DNA of 64,000 bases, from NCBI RefSeq assembly GCF_001513975.1, contig NZ_KQ947986.1, forward strand, positions 162,051 to 226,050, in the 5' to 3' direction. Below, piece by piece: positions 22,359 through 33,888 of this stretch. How positions within the stretch are numbered: position 1 is the stretch's first letter; every line of letters begins with the position of its first letter. The notes under the pieces are model-generated. The model was not told the origin of the DNA and did not search any database. It saw only the letters and a list, made by a program, of their open reading frames with translations. Both the position numbers and the translations under genes were made by a program. Source of the stretch: Streptomyces curacoi (GTDB taxonomy: Bacteria; Actinomycetota; Actinomycetes; Streptomycetales; Streptomycetaceae).

Positions 22359-23924
22359 CTACAGGGTGGCCGAGTTGTCGTGGTGGCGGCTGCCCCGTCG
22401 GCGGCGCGGTGCGGACTGGGACGGTTTCACCGGGGTGACCGTCCAGTCCGGGTGGTCGGGCATGCGCGGCGTCCTGGTGCCGTACAGCCAGTCCCGCAGG
22501 AAACCGGACAGATCCTGCCCCGAGACCTCCGAGGCGACGGCGATGTAGTCCTGCGTCGTCGCCGAGGAGTCGCGGTAGCGGTCGAGGAAGGCGCGCTCCA
22601 GAGCGTTGAAGGCCTCCTCGCCGACGAGATTGCGCAGCGCGTACAGGACGAGGACACCGCCCAGATAGCGCTGGCCCTCGAACAGGTTCACCGCGTTCGG
22701 CGCCGCGACCGGCCCCCAGTCGTGCCGCCACTGGTCGCCGAGAGCGTACGTGTGCTTCATACGGGCTTCCAGGGTCGTCATCCCGAGGGAGTCGGCCCAG
22801 CCGCGCTCGTAGCGGTACAGCAGCCCGTAGAAGTCGGCGTGGCCCTCGTTCAGCCACAGGTCGGCCCAGGTGGCGGGGCTGACGCTGTTGCCGAAGTAGG
22901 AGTGGACCAGCTCGTGCATCATGTGCGAGGCGATCCGCCGCTCCTCCTGGAGCAGGTAGTTCGGCTTGTAGATCGTGAGGGTCTGGGTCTCCAGGCCCGT
23001 GAAATCGAAGGCCTCCGGGTTGTCGGAGTTGCAGGGCAGCAGTCCGTACGTCTCGAACGGGTAGGCACCCAGCCGCGCCTCCAGCCAGGCCACCAGCCCG
23101 GGGGTCAGCGCGAGCGCCGGTTCGAGCGCCTCGGCCCGCGCCGTCGGGACGACGTCCCGCAGCGGGAGCCCGTGCGGGCCCTGCCGCTCCTTGATCACGT
23201 AGTCGCCGACCGTGATCTGCACCAGTTCCGTGGCCATCGGCTCGCGGGAGCGGTACGTGTACGCCGTCCGGTCGCCCGCCAGGGTCTCCGTGCGCACGAG
23301 CGAGCCGGTCGCGACACCGCGCAGGCCGTTCGGGACGGTGAGGCGGAAGGAGAAGTCGGCCTTGTCGGACGGGTGGTCGTTGCAGGGGAAGACGGTGTGC
23401 GCCGAGTTCGGCTGGCAGCACACCGCGAACCCGTCCGGCGTGTCGACCCAGCCCGTGTGCGCCAGGGCGCGGCGCGGGTCCGCCGAGTACTCCACGCGGA
23501 CGGTGACCCAGCACTTGGCCGGGAGGGTCCGTGCGGGCGTGATGCGCAGCTTCTCGTCCACCTGCTCGTACGTCGCCGCACGGCTGCCGACCCGGACGGC
23601 GCGGATGTCGAGGCCGAGGGCGTCGAGGGAGAACCGGCTCAGCGCCTGGGTGGTGTGGATCTTCAGGGTCGCGGTGGCGTCGACCAGGTGCGTGGTGGCG
23701 TCGTACGCGAGGTCGAGGTGGTAGGCCGAGACGCGGTAGCCGTCGTTGCCGAGGTTCGGGTAGACGGGGTCGCCGAGGGTCTCGGGGCCCGGGGTACCGG
23801 AGGTCCGGGCGGCCGACGTCCCCGTTCGCGTCGGCGTGGCCTGGGCGGAGGGCGCCGTGGTCAGGGCCGCCGCCGTGCCTATCAGGGCGGCCGCGGGGGC
23901 CGTCACTCTGGTGCGATATCTCAA
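22359..23924 (-). CDS. Secreted M1-family zinc metallopeptidase
   Basis: A 521-residue gluzincin with the full HExxH-x18-E arrangement: HELVHSYFGN followed by WLNEGHADF, near residues 335-360. The N-terminus from TTG 23924 (RYRTRVTAPAAALIGTAAAL...APSAQA) is a Sec-type signal peptide. The GTG at 23906 would shorten it slightly, and a longer frame to 24020 lacks a signal context. An N-terminal beta-rich aminopeptidase domain (YHLDLAYDATT) precedes the catalytic part. It should act outside the cell as an aminopeptidase-like enzyme. The GAMEN exopeptidase motif was not clearly seen, so strict aminopeptidase activity is uncertain. Confidence 0.88.
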   Translation of the reverse strand: MRYRTRVTAPAAALIGTAAALTTAPSAQATPTRTGTSAARTSGTPGPETLGDPVYPNLGNDGYRVSAYHLDLAYDATTHLVDATATLKIHTTQALSRFSLDALGLDIRAVRVGSRAATYEQVDEKLRITPARTLPAKCWVTVRVEYSADPRRALAHTGWVDTPDGFAVCCQPNSAHTVFPCNDHPSDKADFSFRLTVPNGLRGVATGSLVRTETLAGDRTAYTYRSREPMATELVQITVGDYVIKERQGPHGLPLRDVVPTARAEALEPALALTPGLVAWLEARLGAYPFETYGLLPCNSDNPEAFDFTGLETQTLTIYKPNYLLQEERRIASHMMHELVHSYFGNSVSPATWADLWLNEGHADFYGLLYRYERGWADSLGMTTLEARMKHTYALGDQWRHDWGPVAAPNAVNLFEGQRYLGGVLVLYALRNLVGEEAFNALERAFLDRYRDSSATTQDYIAVASEVSGQDLSGFLRDWLYGTRTPRMPDHPDWTVTPVKPSQSAPRRRRGSRHHDNSATL

Positions 23925-23993
23925 TGGTCCGCTTTCGTTCGGGCGGGCCGGGTGGTCAGGGCCGGCCGCCGGATCGGTGATCTCCCTGCATGA

Positions 23994-26378
<2,385 letters not shown>

Positions 26379-26383
26379 CACGG

Positions 26384-26399
26384 GTGCCCTGACGGGCAC
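26384..26399 (+). terminator. First hairpin after icd
   Basis: GTGCCC-TGAC-GGGCAC forms a perfect 6-bp stem just after the icd stop codon. Confidence 0.5.
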
Positions 26400-26459
26400 A
26401 GAGCGGGCTGACGGGCACCGAGAGGCCCGACAGGGCCGCTCGGCCCCGTCCCGGCCCGT

Positions 26460-26495
26460 CCGCCCCGGCCGGCGCATCGCGCCCGGCCGGGGCGG
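26460..26495. terminator. Strong bidirectional terminator hairpin
   Basis: A perfect 13-bp GC stem (26460-26472 with 26483-26495) and a 10-nt loop lies between convergent icd and the winged-helix gene. Its symmetry suits termination in both directions. Confidence 0.7.
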
Positions 26496-26512
26496 AGCCA
26501 TGTCCGGCGCGG

Positions 26513-27627
26513 CTACCGTGGCTGTACGAGCTCCAACTCCAGCCAGCGTGCGAGGTCCTCGATCTCGTGCCCGACCGCCTCGGTCACGGCCTCGGTGAAC
26601 GGCTCATCCTCGTGGATCGCGTTGACCTCAAGCACTCCGGCCTTGCGGTCGGCGGTGGCGTCGAGCTTGCCCACCAGCCGGTCGCCGTACAGGATCGGCA
26701 GCGCGAAGTACCCCCAGCGGCGCCTGGCGGCCGGCTTGTACATCTCCAACTGGTAGTCGAAACCGAAGAGTTCGGTGGTCCGCCTGCGGTCGTGGATCAG
26801 CCGGTCGAAGGGTGACAGCAGGGCGACCCGCCCGGTGAACGGCTGCCCCAACTGCGCCGGATCGACCCGCCACTCGCCCCGCACGCCCTCGACGACGGCC
26901 CGCTCACCGGCCTCCCCCACGTCCGCCGGCTCCACCGGGCACTCCGGGCCCCGCGCGCGGGCGATGCCCAGGGCGCGCAGTCGTCGCCCGTCCCGGATGC
27001 GCACCGCCTCCGCCACCGGGACCGCGGGTGTGCCGGGGTAGACCCGCTCGGCCAGGTCCCACAGCCGGTCCCCGCCGCTGCGCCCGGCCACCGCGACCTC
27101 ACCGCGCCGCACCATGAGCTCCAACAGGTTGGTGACATTGCGGTTGTTGCTCCAGCCGCTCGACTTCCACGGCAGCTCGCAGGTGTCGGGAAGCTCTCGG
27201 GAGGGCAGCGGCCCCGAGGCGGCGAGCCGGTCGAGCAGGTCCCGCCGGCAGTCGTCGTTGGCGCCGACCCACTCGCGGTGATACTTCCGCCGGAGGGCGG
27301 CGTGCCCCGCTCGGGCCACTCGGCCACCTCGGCGCGGTACAGCGCGAGATCCTCACCGGGCCGGATCATCGCCCGCAGCTCCAGCAGGGTCCGGTCCGCG
27401 AGGGCGGCGGTCAGGTCGGCCGGTGAGTACCCCGAGGACCCGAGCCGGCTCCACGCCACGAGGTCGGCGTTGGGCGCGATGGCGGCGGTCGGGTCGATCT
27501 GCAACAGGGTCAGCTGCCGTACGACATCCAACAGCCCGCCCGCCGGGGTGCCGTCCAGCAGCTGGGCGCGCACGGCGATACGGCGGGCGTCGGTCCGCGA
27601 GAGCTCGTGGACGGCCACCGGCGTCAC
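26513..27627 (-). pseudogene. Winged-helix DNA-binding (YcaQ/AlkX-like) protein, frameshifted
   Basis: The gene reads as a winged-helix domain-containing protein of the YcaQ/HTH_42 family, members of which include DNA glycosylases for crosslinks. The N-terminal part is in one frame from GTG 27627 (VTPVAVHELSRTDARR ... LLQIDPTAAIAPNADL, then RPGEDLALYRAEVAEW). The rest is in another frame from about 27310 (HAALRRKYHREWV ... SSGWSNNRNVTNLLELM ... ALPILYGDRLVGKLD). The whole span is 1115 bp, one base off a multiple of three, so a single-base indel near 27290-27315 explains it. The start has an excellent GAGGAGGGA ribosome binding site. The indel could be real inactivation or a sequencing error. 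Confidence 0.8.
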
Positions 27628-27768
27628 CGGTCCCTCCTCGCGATCGGTTCCGGCACCCGCTGACGGTCGATCCGCATACCGCTCCCCCTGTCCCTGGCTC
27701 TTGGTCGGCCCGCGATGTGGCACCTTGATGCTGCCGCACGCCACTGACAACGCCCCTGGAGCAGCCTC

Positions 27769-28566
27769 ATGACCGACGCCCCGCCCTCCTTCAAGCTGCT
27801 CCCCGGCGCGGGCGACTCCCCCGTGATCCTGCATGTGCCGCACTCCGCACGGGAGATACCGCCGACGGTCCGCGAGGGCATCCTGCCGGCCGACGACGCA
27901 CTGTCGCGCGAGCTCGACCACATCACCGACGCGCACACGGCGGAGCTCGCCGAAGCCGCGGCCGAGCGGGCGTCACGCACTCCGTGGCGGTTCGTCAACC
28001 GGCTCTCGCGGCTGGTCGTCGACCCGGAGCGGTTCCCGGACGAGCGGGAGGAGATGCTGGCCGTGGGCATGGGCGCCGTCTACACCCGGACCACGCACCT
28101 GGCGGAGCTACGGCCCGCCGACACCGACCCGGAACCCCTCGTCGAGCGGTACTTCCGGCCGTATGCGAAGGCGATGACGGACGCCGTGGCCGATCGGCTG
28201 GCCGCCACCGGCCGAGCGGTGATCATCGACGTCCATTCCTACCCGAGCGCCCGCCTCCCCTACGAGCTGCACGGCGAGGGGCCGCGCCCGCCGGTCTGCC
28301 TGGGCACCGACGCGTTCCACACGCCGCCCGGCTTGCTCGCCGCGGCCCGGGACGCGTTCGCCGCCTTCGGGGAGACGGGGCTCGACAGCCCGTTCAGCGG
28401 TACGTACGTCCCGCTGGAGTTCCACGGCACCGAAGCCCGCGTCACCGCGCTGATGATCGAGATCCGCCGGGACACCTACATGACCGAGCCGGGCGGGCCC
28501 GCCGGCCCCGGGCTCCCCCGGCTCGCTGAGGCGCTGGCGACCCTCGTCGACGCCGTGTCCCGCTGA
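27769..28566 (+). CDS. N-formylglutamate amidohydrolase-like protein
   Basis: A 265-residue protein of the N-formylglutamate amidohydrolase family. It has VILHVPHSAREIP (about 19-31), VNRLSRLVVDPERFPDE, IIDVHSYPS (about 145-153) and LMIEIRRDTYM. Characterised members hydrolyse N-formylglutamate to formate and glutamate in histidine breakdown; the histidine, aspartate and glutamate residues in these motifs are the expected metal ligands. No other hut genes are adjacent, so its physiological substrate is uncertain. It is divergent from the winged-helix gene, with about 140 bp between start codons for both promoters. Confidence 0.85.
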   Translation: MTDAPPSFKLLPGAGDSPVILHVPHSAREIPPTVREGILPADDALSRELDHITDAHTAELAEAAAERASRTPWRFVNRLSRLVVDPERFPDEREEMLAVGMGAVYTRTTHLAELRPADTDPEPLVERYFRPYAKAMTDAVADRLAATGRAVIIDVHSYPSARLPYELHGEGPRPPVCLGTDAFHTPPGLLAAARDAFAAFGETGLDSPFSGTYVPLEFHGTEARVTALMIEIRRDTYMTEPGGPAGPGLPRLAEALATLVDAVSR

Positions 28567-28573
28567 TCCCGTC

Positions 28574-29077
28574 TCAGGCCCGCAGCCACTCCGTGACGAC
28601 GATCTCCCCGCCGGTCCGCAGCCGCAGGGCGAACGGCCCGCTCGGCGGTGCGTCGCTGCTGAAGCGGCCCATGTCGTCGGCCATGACCGGCGTGGCCGTC
28701 TGCGGGCCGCCGAGCACCTCGATGCGGGCCTGCTGGGGCGGCAGCACCTGCCCCATCAGCCCCTGCGCGGTCACCTCCACGTCGACGGTCACCTCGCCCG
28801 CGCGGAAGGTCAGCATCCGCGGCACGTCGGTCGCCCCCCTGACCGGAATGGCGTCCACCACCGAGTCGAACGTCAGCTCGGCGATCCGGGCGTCGAGGTC
28901 GTGCAGCGCGTAGGCCTCGACGGCGATCTGCCGCAGCTGGGGCGGCACTGGGTCCAGGATCGCGGCGGCCTGCCGGAGTTCCTCCTCCAGCAGCTCGACG
29001 TCGAACCCGTCGTCGGCGAACCCGTCCTCGCCGACGGGCTCTTCGCCGGTCGCTTCGTCGTGCATGTCGTCGTTCAC
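28574..29077 (-). CDS. Small protein co-translated with the sigma factor
   Basis: A 167-residue, acidic-N-terminal protein from GTG 29077. The first ~35 residues are Asp/Glu-rich. The following helix (VELLEEELRQAAAILDPVPPQL) and a beta-rich C-terminal half (LTFRAGEVTVDVEVTAQGL ... GPFALRLRTGGEIVVTEW) look like a carboxypeptidase-regulatory or immunoglobulin-like fold. It overlaps the sigma gene by 4 bp (GTGA), so the two are made together. A role as sigma-factor partner or anti-sigma-like protein is plausible from position. No transmembrane segment is seen. I recall such a protein next to sigma and CHAT genes in other Streptomyces but cannot name a family. Confidence 0.75.
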   Translation of the reverse strand: MNDDMHDEATGEEPVGEDGFADDGFDVELLEEELRQAAAILDPVPPQLRQIAVEAYALHDLDARIAELTFDSVVDAIPVRGATDVPRMLTFRAGEVTVDVEVTAQGLMGQVLPPQQARIEVLGGPQTATPVMADDMGRFSSDAPPSGPFALRLRTGGEIVVTEWLRA

Positions 29078-29649
29078 AGCGCTCCCCGTGCGTCGAGTCG
29101 GGCCCGAAGACGGCGCAGACAGCGCTGGCGCAGCGGCCCGATGCTGCCCACGGCGATGCCCAGTGCGGCGGACACCTCCTGGTAGCTGGGCGGCGGCGAG
29201 GCCATCAGGACGCGCAGCAACTGGCGGCAGCGGTCGCCGAGTTCCTCGAACTCCTGCCACATCCAGCGGATGCGTTCGGTCTCGGCGGCGGCCTCCTCGG
29301 AGTCCAGCAGCGACTGTTCGGGCGTGCGGTCCTCGCTGACCCGGTCCAGCAGCTGGGGATCGCTCGTCACGGTCAGCCGCCTGAGGCTCTTGAGCACCTT
29401 CAGGCACTCGTGCCGTGCGGTGCTCGCGAGCCATGACCCGGCCTTCTCGGGTTCCCGGATGCGCCCGAGGTGCTGGGCGAAGCGGAACCAGACGGTCTGG
29501 TAGACCTCGTGGCCGTCGGCGTCGTTGAGCCGGTGTGCGCGCACGACGGACCACACCAGTGGGCTCAGCCCTTCCACGAGCGCCTTCCAGGCCGCCGCGT
29601 CGCCGTCGACGGCGGACTGGACCAACGCACCGACATCTGCTCGGTCCAC
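29074..29649 (-). CDS. ECF-like sigma-70 family RNA polymerase sigma factor
   Basis: A 191-residue sigma factor from GTG 29649. Region 2 shows LVWSVVRAHRLNDADGHEVYQTVWFRFAQHL (cited in part: RLNDADGHEVYQTVWFRF) and region 4 shows LLRVLMASPPPSYQEVSAALGIAVGSIGPLRQRC (cited in part: YQEVSAALGIAVGSIG). The start at 29649 follows GAGGGGTGGGG; the frame extends to 29712 without a better site. It should direct RNA polymerase to a small regulon, probably including this locus. The overlapping downstream gene is the likely regulator. The subtilase gene upstream on the same strand ends 60 bp from this start, so all three may be one transcript. Confidence 0.9.
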   Translation of the reverse strand: MDRADVGALVQSAVDGDAAAWKALVEGLSPLVWSVVRAHRLNDADGHEVYQTVWFRFAQHLGRIREPEKAGSWLASTARHECLKVLKSLRRLTVTSDPQLLDRVSEDRTPEQSLLDSEEAAAETERIRWMWQEFEELGDRCRQLLRVLMASPPPSYQEVSAALGIAVGSIGPLRQRCLRRLRARLDARGAL

Positions 29650-29708
29650 AGCCCCACCCCTCGTGTACGGCAAGTCATCGTACGCCGCGGAGGGGACGGT
29701 TCCGACCC

Positions 29709-31142
29709 TCATGACCGAGGAGCCGGCGGCACGACGGGCACAGGGCGCCAGGTCGGGGGCCGAAGCGCCGGTACGTGCGCCCCCCGGACCTCCGCGTACC
29801 CGGCGTTCGCCGCGAGCATCTTGTACCGGGCGACACGCGGGTCGCTCTCCTGCTGTGTGGTCATGTGCGCGGCGATCATCCCGGCGACTATGGGCGTGGC
29901 GAACGAGGTGCCGCTCCAGTGCGCGAACCCCTCGAACATGACCTGGTCGGGCTTGGTGGTGCAGCTCTCCTCGCTCAACGCGCCGGTGTGGCGCGGGGAC
30001 TGGCAGGTGCAGGAGTAGCCGAAGCCGTACCGGCAGGCGTCGTAGGTGGAGTGCTGGTAGACGTACGGCACGGGCGTGTCGAAGCCGGTGAGGACGCTGG
30101 TGAGCCGCTCGCCGGGGGCGTACGCCTTCACCCAGCCTCCGTGGTTGCTGAAGCAGGCGCCGAACTCCCCGTCGCTGCGCAGTGCTCCGACCGACAGCAC
30201 GACGTCCTGGTACTCGGGCAGGTCGGCGTAGGCGGCGGGCCAGAAGGGCGTGGCGCTGCCGTTGTTGCCGGCCGCCGCGACGAGCAGGGTGCGCTGGTCA
30301 CGCAGCTCCTGCATGAAGGCCTCGACGCCGAGCAGGCCGTCGGTGCGGCCGTTGGAGGTGCCGGCGGAGAGGCTGAGGATGTCGGGCCAGCCGCCCGCGT
30401 CGACGGCCTCGAAGAGCTTCTCGCCGAACTCGGACTCCAGGATGGCGCCGACGTCGTTCAGGGAGTTGCGGACGGTGATGTTCGTGTTGGGTGCGACGGC
30501 GGCGACGAGTCCGGCGATGAACGTGCCGTGCCCGACGTACTCCTGGAGGACGCCGTCGTCGTCGCACTCCTTGATCTGTGCGTCGCCCTCGGTGTGGGCC
30601 AGCAGGGGGTGGGAGCGGTAGTCGTGCATGAGGCCGGTGTCGACGACGAGGACGCCGACGGCGGTGTCCGCCTCGTAGGTGCCCTCGGCCGCCGCGGGGT
30701 TGAGACCTTCGCCGAGCGGGACGGGCGCGGGTTCGTCGCCGGGGCAGGAGTTGACGCCCGCGATCGCCACGAGGTGGTTGCGGCTGACCAGGCGCCGTCC
30801 GGCCCGGCCCTCGGTCTCCCGCAGGGCGCGCAGGGCGTGCGCGACGGTGCGGTCACCGGCCCGGTCGCCCTCGCCGGGGTCGCCGACCTGGATGCGGGTG
30901 ATGCCCGAGCGGTTGGTCCGCGGGCTCGCGCGGCGCACATGGTCCTGGACCAGGTCGGGTTCGGCGGTGAAGTGCGCCCGTACGGTGTCCTCGACGAGGC
31001 GGGCCTCCTCCCCGTCCCGGACCAGCACATAGCCCTTCTCGTAGATGAACTCCGCGGAGTCGTCCGGTCCCATCGCGAGGGGAACGTCGGGCATGGAGCG
31101 CTGGATCTGCTCGAACTGCTCGTGGAATCGCTGTGGTGCCAT
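29709..31142 (-). CDS. Cytoplasmic S8 subtilisin-like serine protease
   Basis: A 477-residue subtilase with the triad Asp168 (VVDTG), His205 (GHGTFIAG) and Ser413 (GTSFATP), and the oxyanion Asn in AAAGNNGS (about 293). There is no signal peptide, so it should act inside the cell or be released another way. The N-terminal ~150 residues (MAPQRFHEQFEQIQRSMP...) may be a prodomain or adaptor. The cysteine-rich stretch near 370-394 (C370, C378, C380, C394) is unusual for an intracellular enzyme. The ATG follows GGGGGAGGA. It is divergent from a CHAT protease and upstream of a sigma factor, which points to a regulated proteolytic cascade. Confidence 0.92.
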   Translation of the reverse strand: MAPQRFHEQFEQIQRSMPDVPLAMGPDDSAEFIYEKGYVLVRDGEEARLVEDTVRAHFTAEPDLVQDHVRRASPRTNRSGITRIQVGDPGEGDRAGDRTVAHALRALRETEGRAGRRLVSRNHLVAIAGVNSCPGDEPAPVPLGEGLNPAAAEGTYEADTAVGVLVVDTGLMHDYRSHPLLAHTEGDAQIKECDDDGVLQEYVGHGTFIAGLVAAVAPNTNITVRNSLNDVGAILESEFGEKLFEAVDAGGWPDILSLSAGTSNGRTDGLLGVEAFMQELRDQRTLLVAAAGNNGSATPFWPAAYADLPEYQDVVLSVGALRSDGEFGACFSNHGGWVKAYAPGERLTSVLTGFDTPVPYVYQHSTYDACRYGFGYSCTCQSPRHTGALSEESCTTKPDQVMFEGFAHWSGTSFATPIVAGMIAAHMTTQQESDPRVARYKMLAANAGYAEVRGAHVPALRPPTWRPVPVVPPAPRS

Positions 31143-31251
31143 GGCGGGTCCTCCCCCTGAGGCGACGGTCGTCAGTCAGAGCCGTGCGGTCGCTGATTGA
31201 TACAGCGCCAAACCTGTGTGACACGGTTCCGGGGCAACTACCATCCGTGGA

Positions 31252-33858
31252 GTGACAGCGGGAAGCGACTCGGTTCTCGAACTGCTGCCTATGGTGTTCG
31301 CCGCCCCCAACGACGCGCTGGCGAGGGCAGAAGGGGTGCTCGACGCCGACCCGTCGCCCTTGCACGCCTCCGTCGCCCACCAGGTGATCGGCATCTGGCA
31401 GCGGGACTGGGGCGACATGCGCATCGCCCTGTACCACCTGCGGCGTGCCCGGGATCTCGCGGCACGCGCGGAGTCGGCGGACCGGGAGGCGGACGTCCTG
31501 GCGGCGCTCGGGGTCGCGTTGGTGCACGCAGGGCGCACTCAGCAGGGGTTGGCGTCGCTGGAGCGCGGGATCGCGCGGGGCAGCGGGCACACCCGGGCGC
31601 GGGTGCTGTTCCGCCGGGCCTACGCCCGTTGGGTCCTCGGCCATCACCGGGAGGCGCTGGAGGACGTACGCCGGGCGATACCCGTGCTGCGGCAGGCGGA
31701 GGACGTCATCTGGACGGCGCGGGCGCTGACGCTGCGCGCCACCGTGCATCTGGCACTCGGTGCGGTGGACCGGGCGGATGCCGACTTCACCGCGGCCGAG
31801 GCGCTGTGGGACACCACCGGCCAGGAGCACGACAAGGCCGACGCGGTGGAGAGCCGGGGCCTGGCCGCGTTCCGGTCGGGCGACATCCCGGCGGCGCTGC
31901 GGCTGCTCGACGAGGCCGAGGAGCGGTACGCCAAGCTCGGCACGCCGACGTTCATGCTGAACATCCGCCGCTGCGAGGTGCTGATGGCCGCCGGGCTGGC
32001 CCCGGAGGCGCTGGCCGAGGCGGACGCGGCGATCGCCGTGCTCGACGGGATCGGCGGCCAGTCCACCCGCAAGGCCGAGTTGCTGCTGGCCGCCGCGCGT
32101 GCGGCTCTGCCGGCGGGCGACGCGCACACCGCGATCGCGCGCGCCGACATGGCCGTACGGCTGTTCGCGGGGCAGCGGCGCAGCTGGTGGGAGTCGCATG
32201 CCCGGCTGGTGCTGATCGAGGCGCGGGTGGCCGCCGGGCGCAGTTCGGGGCGGCTGGTGGCCGACGCGGCCGCGGTCGCGGAGCGGCTGGCCTTCTTCGG
32301 CGCGCCGGCCGCGCCGGAGGCCTCGCTGCTCGCGGGCCGGATCGCGCTCGGTCTGGGCTGGCGGGCGGACGCCGAGCGGCATCTGGCCGTCGCCGCGCGC
32401 AGCAGACGCAGCGGGCCGCCGCTGGCCCGGATGACGGGCTGGGCGGCGCAGGCGCTGCGGGCCCGGGTGGCGGGGTCGGGGCGCGGTGTCCTGGAGGCCT
32501 GCCGGCGCGGCCTGGACGTGCTCGACGACCACCGGATGACGCTGGGCGCCTCCGAACTGAGGGCCCGGGCCACCGCGCAGGGCGCGGAGCTGGCCGCGCT
32601 GGCCCAGCAGGCCAGCCTCGACTCGGGCAGTCCCCGCCGGCTGCTGGTGTGGAGCGAGCGCTGGCGGGCCACCGCGCTGTCCGCCCCTCCGACCCGGCCG
32701 CCGGCCGATCCGCAGCTGCAGAGCGACCTGACCGCGTTCCGGGAGATCGCGGCCCGCGCGGAGGCCGCCCGGATGGAGGCCCGGCCCGTTCCGGCGCTGG
32801 AGCGCGAACAGCGGCGCCTGGAGCGGGAGATACGCTCGCGGACCCTGCACATGCGCGGCGACACGCCCGGCGACGGCTACCGCTTCGACGCGGGCCGGCT
32901 GCTGCAGCGGCTGGGCGACGACGTACGGCTGGCCGAACTGGCCGTGCTGGACGGGCGGGTTCAGGTGCTGCTGTGCGGGCAGGGGCGGGTGCGCCGGTTC
33001 GAGGCCGGGCTGCTGGCCGAGGCGGAGCGAGAGGCCGAGCATGTCCAGGCCGGGCTGCGGCGGCTGGCGCATCCGGGCGCGGAGGGCCGGCTGCCGGTGG
33101 TGGAGGCCGCGGGGCGGCGCCTGGAGGAGCTGCTGCTCGGGCCGGCCGCGGCGCATCTGGGCGACGGCCCGGTCGTGGTCGTACCGCCGGCGCGGCTGCA
33201 CCGGGTGCCGTGGGCGCTGCTGCCGTCGCTGCGCGAGCGGGTGCTCAGCGTGTCGCCGTCGGCGAGCGGCTGGCTGCGCGCCCGGGAGACCGAGCCGCCG
33301 CCCGGTGGCCGCCACGTGCTGGTGCGCGGGCCGGGGCTCGCGACGGGCGGCGCGGAGGTGCCTCATCTGGCCTGCCGGTACGGCGGTGCCGTCGTGCTGG
33401 AGCACGCCGACGCGCGCGTGCCGCGGGTGCTGGAGGAGCTGGACGGTGCGGCGCTGGCCCATATCGCCGCCCACGGCACGTTCCGCGCGGACAGCCCTCT
33501 GTTCTCGTCGCTGCGGATGGCCGACGGGCCGCTCATCGTCCATGACTTCGAACGCCTGGACCGCAGCCCGTACCGGATCATCCTGTCCTGCTGCGACACC
33601 GCCCGGTTCGCCTCGGTCGGCGCCGACGAACTGCTCGGCCTGGTCACCGCCCTGCTGCCGCTGGGCACGGCGGGGGTGGTGGCGAGCAGCGCGCCCGTGA
33701 ACGACGCCGCGGTGGTGCCGCTGATGCTGGCGCTGCACAAGGGGCTGAGCAAGGGCCTGTCCCTGGCGGAGGCGCTGCGCGACGCGCGGGCGGCACTGCC
33801 GGGCGACGCGCTGCACCAGGCGACGGGGTGGGCGTTCTCGGCGTTCGGCGCGGCCTGA
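31252..33858 (+). CDS. TPR-CHAT domain caspase-like protein
   Basis: An 868-residue protein with an N-terminal superhelix of TPR-like repeats (about residues 10-450) and a C-terminal CHAT domain (about 560-868). The catalytic dyad is visible as His741 in HIAAHGTFRADSPLFSSL and Cys780/781 in ILSCCDTA, the caspase-fold arrangement. CHAT proteases cut partner proteins on sensing a signal through the repeats; separase and the Craspase protease TPR-CHAT are relatives. The start is GTG 31252. It is divergent from a subtilase with 109 bp between them. The substrate is unknown; neighbouring proteases or the sigma-partner protein are candidates by position. Confidence 0.9.
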   Translation: MTAGSDSVLELLPMVFAAPNDALARAEGVLDADPSPLHASVAHQVIGIWQRDWGDMRIALYHLRRARDLAARAESADREADVLAALGVALVHAGRTQQGLASLERGIARGSGHTRARVLFRRAYARWVLGHHREALEDVRRAIPVLRQAEDVIWTARALTLRATVHLALGAVDRADADFTAAEALWDTTGQEHDKADAVESRGLAAFRSGDIPAALRLLDEAEERYAKLGTPTFMLNIRRCEVLMAAGLAPEALAEADAAIAVLDGIGGQSTRKAELLLAAARAALPAGDAHTAIARADMAVRLFAGQRRSWWESHARLVLIEARVAAGRSSGRLVADAAAVAERLAFFGAPAAPEASLLAGRIALGLGWRADAERHLAVAARSRRSGPPLARMTGWAAQALRARVAGSGRGVLEACRRGLDVLDDHRMTLGASELRARATAQGAELAALAQQASLDSGSPRRLLVWSERWRATALSAPPTRPPADPQLQSDLTAFREIAARAEAARMEARPVPALEREQRRLEREIRSRTLHMRGDTPGDGYRFDAGRLLQRLGDDVRLAELAVLDGRVQVLLCGQGRVRRFEAGLLAEAEREAEHVQAGLRRLAHPGAEGRLPVVEAAGRRLEELLLGPAAAHLGDGPVVVVPPARLHRVPWALLPSLRERVLSVSPSASGWLRARETEPPPGGRHVLVRGPGLATGGAEVPHLACRYGGAVVLEHADARVPRVLEELDGAALAHIAAHGTFRADSPLFSSLRMADGPLIVHDFERLDRSPYRIILSCCDTARFASVGADELLGLVTALLPLGTAGVVASSAPVNDAAVVPLMLALHKGLSKGLSLAEALRDARAALPGDALHQATGWAFSAFGAA

Positions 33859-33888
33859 CGGGCGGCCCGAAGGTCTGATCCGACTCCT

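Noticed and set aside
30853..33816. 987-codon minus-strand frame opposite the CHAT gene
   Set aside because: Gln/Arg/Pro-rich shadow of the TPR-CHAT gene with no domain features.
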